Positions 6,713 through 9,638 of a DNA stretch of 9,638 nucleotides are shown here, piece after piece (the first letter of the stretch is position 1; each line of letters begins with the position of its first letter). The notes below the pieces were generated by a model. That model was given only the letters and a program-made list of their open reading frames with translations. It made no database searches and was not told the DNA's origin. The translations under genes and the position numbers were made by a program. The stretch is from Sulfuritalea sp. (GTDB lineage: Bacteria; Pseudomonadota; Gammaproteobacteria; Burkholderiales; Rhodocyclaceae): positions 1 to 9,638 of the forward strand of contig JALNZB010000054.1 of NCBI GenBank assembly GCA_023229545.1, read 5' to 3'.

Positions 6713-7287
6713 TGCTGGCCCAGATCGTTCTGTTCATCCTCGATACCGTCTGCGGCTTCCTGACGCTGGCGCTGCTGGTGCGCTTTGCGATGCAATGGAT
6801 GCGCGTGCCGTTCCGCAACCCGCTGGGACAATTCATTGTCGCCGTCACCGACTGGATGGTGCGTCCGCTGCGGCGCCTGATTCCCAGCTTGTTCGGTCTG
6901 GACACGGCGAGCCTGCTGCTGGCCTGGTTGTGGCAGGCGGTGTATCAGGGAATCGCGCTGGGGTTTTCCGGGACGCTGCTCGCCGTATCGCCAGCGCCGA
7001 CTCTTGTGGTCGCGCTGCTGGCGGCGCTGGAAGTGGCGAAGATCAGCGTGTACCTGGTGATCGGGGCCGTGCTGGTGTCGGCGGTGTTTTCCTGGGTGAA
7101 TCCGTACGCACCGCTGGCCGGGGTGTTCAACACGCTGACGAATCCCCTGCTGCGACCGTTTCGTCGCGTCATTCCTCCCATCGGTGGCGTCGACCTGTCG
7201 CCGCTGGCGCTGTTGCTGCTGCTGCAAATCGTCCTGTTTGTCATTGCCGGTGTGCGCAACGGCGTCATGCCAATGCTGTTGCACTGA
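6712..7287 (+). CDS. yggT: YggT-family integral membrane protein
   Basis: Inner-membrane protein of 191 residues made of two YGGT repeats. Each repeat is a hydrophobic helix, an amphipathic turn with an asparagine-proline-basic pattern (FRNPLGQFIVAVTDWMVRPL near residue 35; LTNPLLRPFRRVIPP near 145), then another helix. Membrane segments are visible at about 3-28, 62-95, 100-130 and 160-185. Family function is not settled; links to osmotic stress and to membrane or division-related processes have been suggested. It starts with an ATG that shares its A with the proC stop (TGATG) and ends the same way into yggU. The conserved neighbourhood yggS-proC-yggT-yggU supports the call. Confidence 0.92.
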   Translation: MLAQIVLFILDTVCGFLTLALLVRFAMQWMRVPFRNPLGQFIVAVTDWMVRPLRRLIPSLFGLDTASLLLAWLWQAVYQGIALGFSGTLLAVSPAPTLVVALLAALEVAKISVYLVIGAVLVSAVFSWVNPYAPLAGVFNTLTNPLLRPFRRVIPPIGGVDLSPLALLLLLQIVLFVIAGVRNGVMPMLLH

Positions 7288-7589
7288 TGAGCTGGCTGAC
7301 CGCCGATGACAAGGGAGTGACGCTGCGGCTGCATATCCAGCCCGGCGCGAAGAAGACCGAAGTGACGGGCCTGCATGGCGAAGCGTTGAAGATTCGCCTT
7401 GCCGCGCCGCCGGTGGACGGCAAGGCCAATGCCTGTCTGATCGCGTTTCTCGCCGATCGGCTTGGCGTCGCCAAAGCGGCGGTCAGTTTGGTCAGTGGCG
7501 ATTCGTCGCGCGCCAAGCGGGTGCGCGTCAGCGGCGTAGAGCCGACGCTGGTAAAGCGGGTATTCGCAATTCGCGATGAAATGATTTGA
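7287..7589 (+). CDS. yggU: DUF167 / YggU-family protein
   Basis: Small cytosolic protein of 100 residues with the full DUF167 pattern: TLRLHIQPGAKKTEV, then LKIRLAAPPVDGKANACLIAFLADRLGV, then VSLVSGDSSRAKRVRVSG. Function is unknown. The same frame is open further upstream, but that part is the shadow of proC and yggT. The ATG at 7287 is chosen because it shares its A with the yggT stop (TGATG) and gives the normal family length and N-terminus. It is the last gene of the operon; no strong terminator follows before the cytochrome genes. Confidence 0.93.
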   Translation: MSWLTADDKGVTLRLHIQPGAKKTEVTGLHGEALKIRLAAPPVDGKANACLIAFLADRLGVAKAAVSLVSGDSSRAKRVRVSGVEPTLVKRVFAIRDEMI

Positions 7590-7682
7590 TACAAATCCGT
7601 TGCCTTTTCCCGTCGGCAGGAAATCGCTACCCGCGTTAATCAGCTTGTACGGCCCCGTGGCCGGATCACTGGAAACACAACA

Positions 7683-8027
7683 ATGAAAACCACCACCTCG
7701 ATTCTCGTCGCCGGATCGCTGTTCCTCGCTCTGGCTGGCCTGACTCCCGCACAGGCAGCGGTCGATGAAGCTGCGGCCACGGCACTTGCCAAGAAAAACG
7801 ATTGCACCAAGTGCCATGCCGTGGACAAGACCAAGAAGGGGCCGTCCTACAAGAAGGTTGCTGCCAAGTACATGGGCAAAGCCGATGGCGAGCAGAAAGT
7901 CATTGAAATGATGACCAAGGGCAAGAAGGTCAAGCTCGAGGACGGCAGCGAAGAAGAGCACAAGATCATCGAAACGAAGGATGCGGCTGAGCAGAAGAAC
8001 CTGGCTCAGTGGATTCTTTCGCGCTAA
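7683..8027 (+). CDS. Exported monoheme cytochrome c, class I-like, with probable His/His heme ligation
   Basis: Periplasmic electron carrier of 114 residues. A Sec signal peptide (MKTTTSILVAGSLFLALAGL then TPAQA) is probably cleaved after residue 25 or 26. One heme-binding motif CTKCH lies at 41-45, followed by KKGPSYKKVAAKYMGKAD and a C-terminal helix KNLAQWILSR as in class I (c551/c552-like) cytochromes. The usual PMPP segment that supplies the axial methionine is missing; in its place is GSEEEHKIIETKD, with His93 as the only other histidine. Bis-histidine ligation is my inference; Met64, Met76 and Met77 are alternatives. Mature protein is lysine-rich. It lies 93 bases after yggU and 18 bases before a second cytochrome gene, so the two are probably cotranscribed. 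The partner enzyme is unknown. Confidence 0.9.
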   Translation: MKTTTSILVAGSLFLALAGLTPAQAAVDEAAATALAKKNDCTKCHAVDKTKKGPSYKKVAAKYMGKADGEQKVIEMMTKGKKVKLEDGSEEEHKIIETKDAAEQKNLAQWILSR

Positions 8028-8045
8028 TTGACCAAGGAGTCCCAA

Positions 8046-8432
8046 GTGAAACCTCTGAAACCCGTGATTGTTGTTCTTCTGCTGGCAGCGATGGGAGCTT
8101 CCATCAGTGCGCAGGCGGCCGATGCAAAGCGCGGTCGCGTGTATTACCGCATGGTGTGTTCGGTCTGCCACATGGAAAAGCTGGATGGCCCCATCTCGCC
8201 GAGCGCCAAGACCAAGGCGGAATGGAGTTCCTACCTGCAGGCCGACAAGCACGCCAAGGGCAAGGACACTGTCAAGTACTATTTCAGCAAGGAATACCGT
8301 GCCAGCATCAAGGCCAGGAACCAGGCCGCTGCGAAGTACGCCGAACTGCCGGATGCCGAGCTGATGGCCGATGTCAAAATGTTCCTGAGTGCGGGCGCCA
8401 AGGACAGTGATACGCCGACAAGTTGCGACTAA
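8046..8432 (+). CDS. Exported monoheme cytochrome c with C-terminal cysteine
   Basis: Periplasmic c-type cytochrome of 128 residues. A Sec signal peptide (lysines near the start, VIVVLLLAAMGASI core, SAQA cleavage after about residue 24) is followed by one heme motif CSVCH at 38-42. No obvious class I methionine loop is present. Possible sixth ligands are His69, Met43, Met107, Met112 and Cys127 in the tail PTSCD. I do not recognise a named family. The GTG at 8046 is preferred over the TTG at 8028: AAGGAG (8034-8039) lies six bases before it, and the signal peptide then has a normal length. It follows the other cytochrome by 18 bases, so a two-cytochrome complex or relay is plausible. Confidence 0.88.
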   Translation: MKPLKPVIVVLLLAAMGASISAQAADAKRGRVYYRMVCSVCHMEKLDGPISPSAKTKAEWSSYLQADKHAKGKDTVKYYFSKEYRASIKARNQAAAKYAELPDAELMADVKMFLSAGAKDSDTPTSCD

Positions 8433-8459
8433 GGAGTCGCGCAGCTTGAACAGTTGATA

Positions 8460-8504
8460 GGCTCCGAGGCGAGCCAGCCCATCACGGCTATAGGCGTGAT
8501 GGGC
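8460..8504 (+). terminator. Tandem hairpins ending the cytochrome transcript
   Basis: A small hairpin (8460-8464 with 8471-8475) is followed at once by a perfect 10-bp stem (8477-8486 with 8495-8504, loop GCTATAGG). The pair begins 28 bases after the cytochrome stop. No long T-run follows (GCAGGGGCATTTG), so termination efficiency is uncertain. Confidence 0.6.
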
Positions 8505-8567
8505 GCAGGGGCATTTGTAGCGATACGAGGAGCGTCTTTTCGTGTCGGCCCACAGCCTCGCACTCCT

Positions 8568-8594
8568 TAGAAAGCACATTCGATTTGCTTTCTA
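8568..8594. repeat. Perfect 9-bp inverted repeat at the edge of the AT-rich island
   Basis: TAGAAAGCA (8568-8576) pairs perfectly with TGCTTTCTA (8586-8594) around a nine-base loop. It lies between the cytochrome terminator and the FNR-type palindrome. It has no T-run on either side and could be a protein-binding dyad or an RNA hairpin. Bases 8581-8640 count only 18/60 G+C, the most AT-rich stretch of the window, and hold no gene. Confidence 0.45.
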
Positions 8595-8600
8595 TCCTCA

Positions 8601-8614
8601 TTGATTTAAATCAA
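8601..8614. promoter_or_regulatory. Perfect FNR/ANR-type binding site
   Basis: TTGATTTAAATCAA matches the FNR consensus TTGATNNNNATCAA at all ten fixed positions. FNR/ANR-type regulators respond to low oxygen. Centre is 8607.5. No good -10 sits at the spacing expected for class II activation (centre at -41.5) in either direction, so the controlled promoter is not identified. It lies 73 bases upstream of the mraZ -35. Confidence 0.6.
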
Positions 8615-8686
8615 TATTTTGTTCCTACTTTTGTTTGGGTTGTGCGCCTAAGCCCTTGTTGCGCTTGAAAAAATCTCTACCAATCC

Positions 8687-8715
8687 TTGACCGATACAAA
8701 AAAGTGTCTTAGAGT
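8687..8715 (+). promoter_or_regulatory. Sigma70-like promoter of mraZ
   Basis: TTGACC (8687-8692, 5 of 6 to consensus) and TAGAGT (8710-8715, 4 of 6) are separated by 17 bp. The predicted start is near 8722, giving a leader of about 63 bases. The operator repeats begin on the last base of the -10. Confidence 0.65.
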
Positions 8716-8749
8716 GGGGTATTGTGGGATTTAGTGGGGAACATTGGTC
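8715..8749 (+). promoter_or_regulatory. MraZ operator: TGGGN repeats with 10-bp period
   Basis: TGGGG (8715-8719), TGGGA (8725-8729) and TGGGG (8735-8739) are spaced by exactly five bases, and a degenerate TGGTC (8745-8749) continues the phase. This is the published E. coli MraZ operator design. It overlaps the -10 and the predicted transcription start, as expected for autorepression of mraZ. Confidence 0.85.
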
Positions 8750-8784
8750 GAATAGCGACGTGTTTCTCGCTCAGGGGAGATTCG

Positions 8785-9231
8785 ATGTTTCAAGGTGCGA
8801 CGGCGCTCAATCTCGATGCCAAGGGCCGCATGGCGGTGCCCGCGCGGCATCGTGACGCCCTGGTGGCATCGAGCGAAGGTCGCCTGGTGGTGACCGCCCA
8901 TCCGCATCGTTGCCTGCTGCTCTACCCTCAGCCCGCATGGGAGCCGATTCGCGCCCAGATCCTGGCGGCGCCCAGCCTGCAAGTCGAATCCGCCATGGTG
9001 CGGCGCCTGTTGGTGGGTTTCGCCGAGGACGTGGAACTGGATGGCGCCGGGCGTCTGCTGATTTCGCCTTCCCTGCGGCAATACGCCGGGCTGGAAAAGG
9101 AAATCTGGCTGATCGGGCAGGGCCGCCATTTTGAGATCTGGTCGGCTGCCGGCTGGAAGGCGCAGCAGGACGCGATCTTCGCAGTGGGCGACAAGCTGTT
9201 GCCTCCGGGCCTGGAAAATCTTGCGCTGTGA
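8785..9231 (+). CDS. mraZ: Transcriptional regulator MraZ
   Basis: DNA-binding protein that forms ring-shaped oligomers and represses the division and cell wall (dcw) operon it heads. The 148 residues hold two SpoVT-AbrB-like halves, each with the DxxGR signature: DAKGRMAVPARHR at 11-23 and DGAGRLLISPSLR at 86-98. The start MFQGATALNLDAKGR is typical of the family. The ATG at 8785 is chosen over an in-frame TTG at 8722: the strong ribosome binding site AGGGGAG (8773-8779) precedes it, and 8722 lies inside the operator. Its TGA overlaps the GTG start of rsmH. Regulation is by the TGGGN repeats at 8715-8749. Confidence 0.97.
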   Translation: MFQGATALNLDAKGRMAVPARHRDALVASSEGRLVVTAHPHRCLLLYPQPAWEPIRAQILAAPSLQVESAMVRRLLVGFAEDVELDGAGRLLISPSLRQYAGLEKEIWLIGQGRHFEIWSAAGWKAQQDAIFAVGDKLLPPGLENLAL

Positions 9232-9638
9232 ATGTCGACACCCACGTCAGCGTGCTGTTGGCCGAAGCGGTCGCAGCGCTGGCGATCCGGCCTTCGGGAA
9301 TTTATGTCGACGCCACCTTCGGTCGCGGCGGTCACAGTCGGGCGATTCTCGACTCGCTCGGGCCGACCGGGCGCCTCATCGCGCTGGATCGCGATCCAGC
9401 CGCGATTGCCGCCGGAGCGGCGCTTTCCGATCCGCGCTTCACCTTGGTACACGCGGCATTCAGCGAGTTCGACGCGGTGCTGGACACGCTCGGTGTGACG
9501 CAGGTGGATGGAGTGCTGCTGGATATCGGCGTCTCGTCGCCGCAATTGAATACGCCCGAACGGGGCATGAGTTTTCGTTTCGATGCGCCGCTGGACATGC
9601 GCATGGATACGACGCAGGGGGAGACCGCCGCCGAGTTT
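9228..9638 (+). CDS. rsmH: 16S rRNA m4C1402 methyltransferase RsmH, 3' end outside the window
   Basis: Cytosolic SAM-dependent enzyme that N4-methylates C1402 of 16S rRNA in the decoding centre; also called MraW. The first 137 codons are present and the frame runs off the window. Motifs: HVSVLLAEAV near the N-terminus, SAM-binding motif I DATFGRGGHS, LIALDRDP, LLDIGVSSPQLN, ERGMSFRFDAPLDMRMD, all in family order. The start is a GTG overlapping the mraZ stop (GTGA, four bases), pointing to translational coupling. The ATG at 9232 is in another frame and gives an unrelated product. The dcw cluster (ftsL, ftsI, mur genes) is expected downstream. Confidence 0.95.
   Translation, partial: MNVDTHVSVLLAEAVAALAIRPSGIYVDATFGRGGHSRAILDSLGPTGRLIALDRDPAAIAAGAALSDPRFTLVHAAFSEFDAVLDTLGVTQVDGVLLDIGVSSPQLNTPERGMSFRFDAPLDMRMDTTQGETAAEF

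Noticed and set aside
7586..7599. FNR-like site TTGATACAAATCCG at the end of yggU
   Set aside because: Only 8 of 10 fixed positions match; several such matches are expected by chance in a window this long, and the first half overlaps the yggU stop codon.
7590..7682. Promoter for the cytochrome pair in the 93-base gap after yggU
   Set aside because: GTTAAT (7635-7640) resembles a -10, but no -35 lies at suitable spacing; read-through from the yggU operon is equally possible.
6945..8579. Long minus-strand open frame (544 codons) across yggT, yggU and both cytochromes
   Set aside because: It is antisense to four well-supported genes and shows no domain pattern; GC-rich coding sequence often leaves such frames open. 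Its first part (8433-8579) lies in a spacer, but no family is recognised.
9232..9498. ATG-started 88-codon frame after mraZ
   Set aside because: Out of frame with RsmH; the RsmH motifs are read from the GTG at 9228.

Overview
The window reads as a chromosomal segment of a GC-rich betaproteobacterium. The gene sets pilT-pilU / yggS-proC-yggT-yggU and mraZ-rsmH, together with two small c-type cytochromes, fit a Rhodocyclales- or Nitrosomonadales-like organism. That placement is inferred from gene content and protein style, not from a search. Most genes are conserved housekeeping or motility genes. The least ordinary parts are the surface protein at the left edge, the cytochrome pair, and several compact regulatory structures.

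Layout. (1) 1-1487, + strand: the 3' part of a repetitive exported surface protein, with DUF5018-like repeats, a bacterial Ig-like domain and a C-terminal DUF3494 ice-binding-type domain. It is followed by a hairpin terminator. (2) 1713-2870, +: a stand-alone THUMP/methyltransferase protein of the RlmL type. Its stop codon overlaps the stop of the convergent gene pilU. (3) 4003-2867 and 5167-4124, - strand: pilU and pilT, the type IV pilus retraction ATPases. They are separated by 120 bases holding a perfect 18-bp hairpin, a G-quadruplex motif and a terminator-like element. (4) 5214-7589, +: yggS-proC-yggT-yggU, a four-gene unit in which every junction overlaps by 1 or 4 bases. It diverges from pilT across only 46 bp. 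(5) 7683-8432, +: two exported monoheme cytochromes c in tandem, the first with a histidine where class I cytochromes usually carry the axial methionine. (6) 8433-8784: a 352-base spacer with a terminator hairpin, an AT-rich island with a perfect FNR/ANR-type palindrome, and a sigma70-like promoter overlapped by TGGGN repeats with 10-bp period (MraZ operator). (7) 8785 to the end, +: mraZ and the 5' part of rsmH, the start of the division and cell wall (dcw) cluster.

How the parts work together. PilT and PilU power pilus retraction. The yggS-proC operon joins PLP homeostasis with proline synthesis. The cytochromes are periplasmic electron carriers of unknown partner. MraZ probably represses its own operon through the repeats next to its promoter. 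I see no defence system, CRISPR array, insertion sequence or tRNA. The most interesting leads are the unusual heme ligation predicted for the cytochrome pair, the perfect FNR-type box near it, and the inverted duplication that places the pilT stop codon in a hairpin loop.
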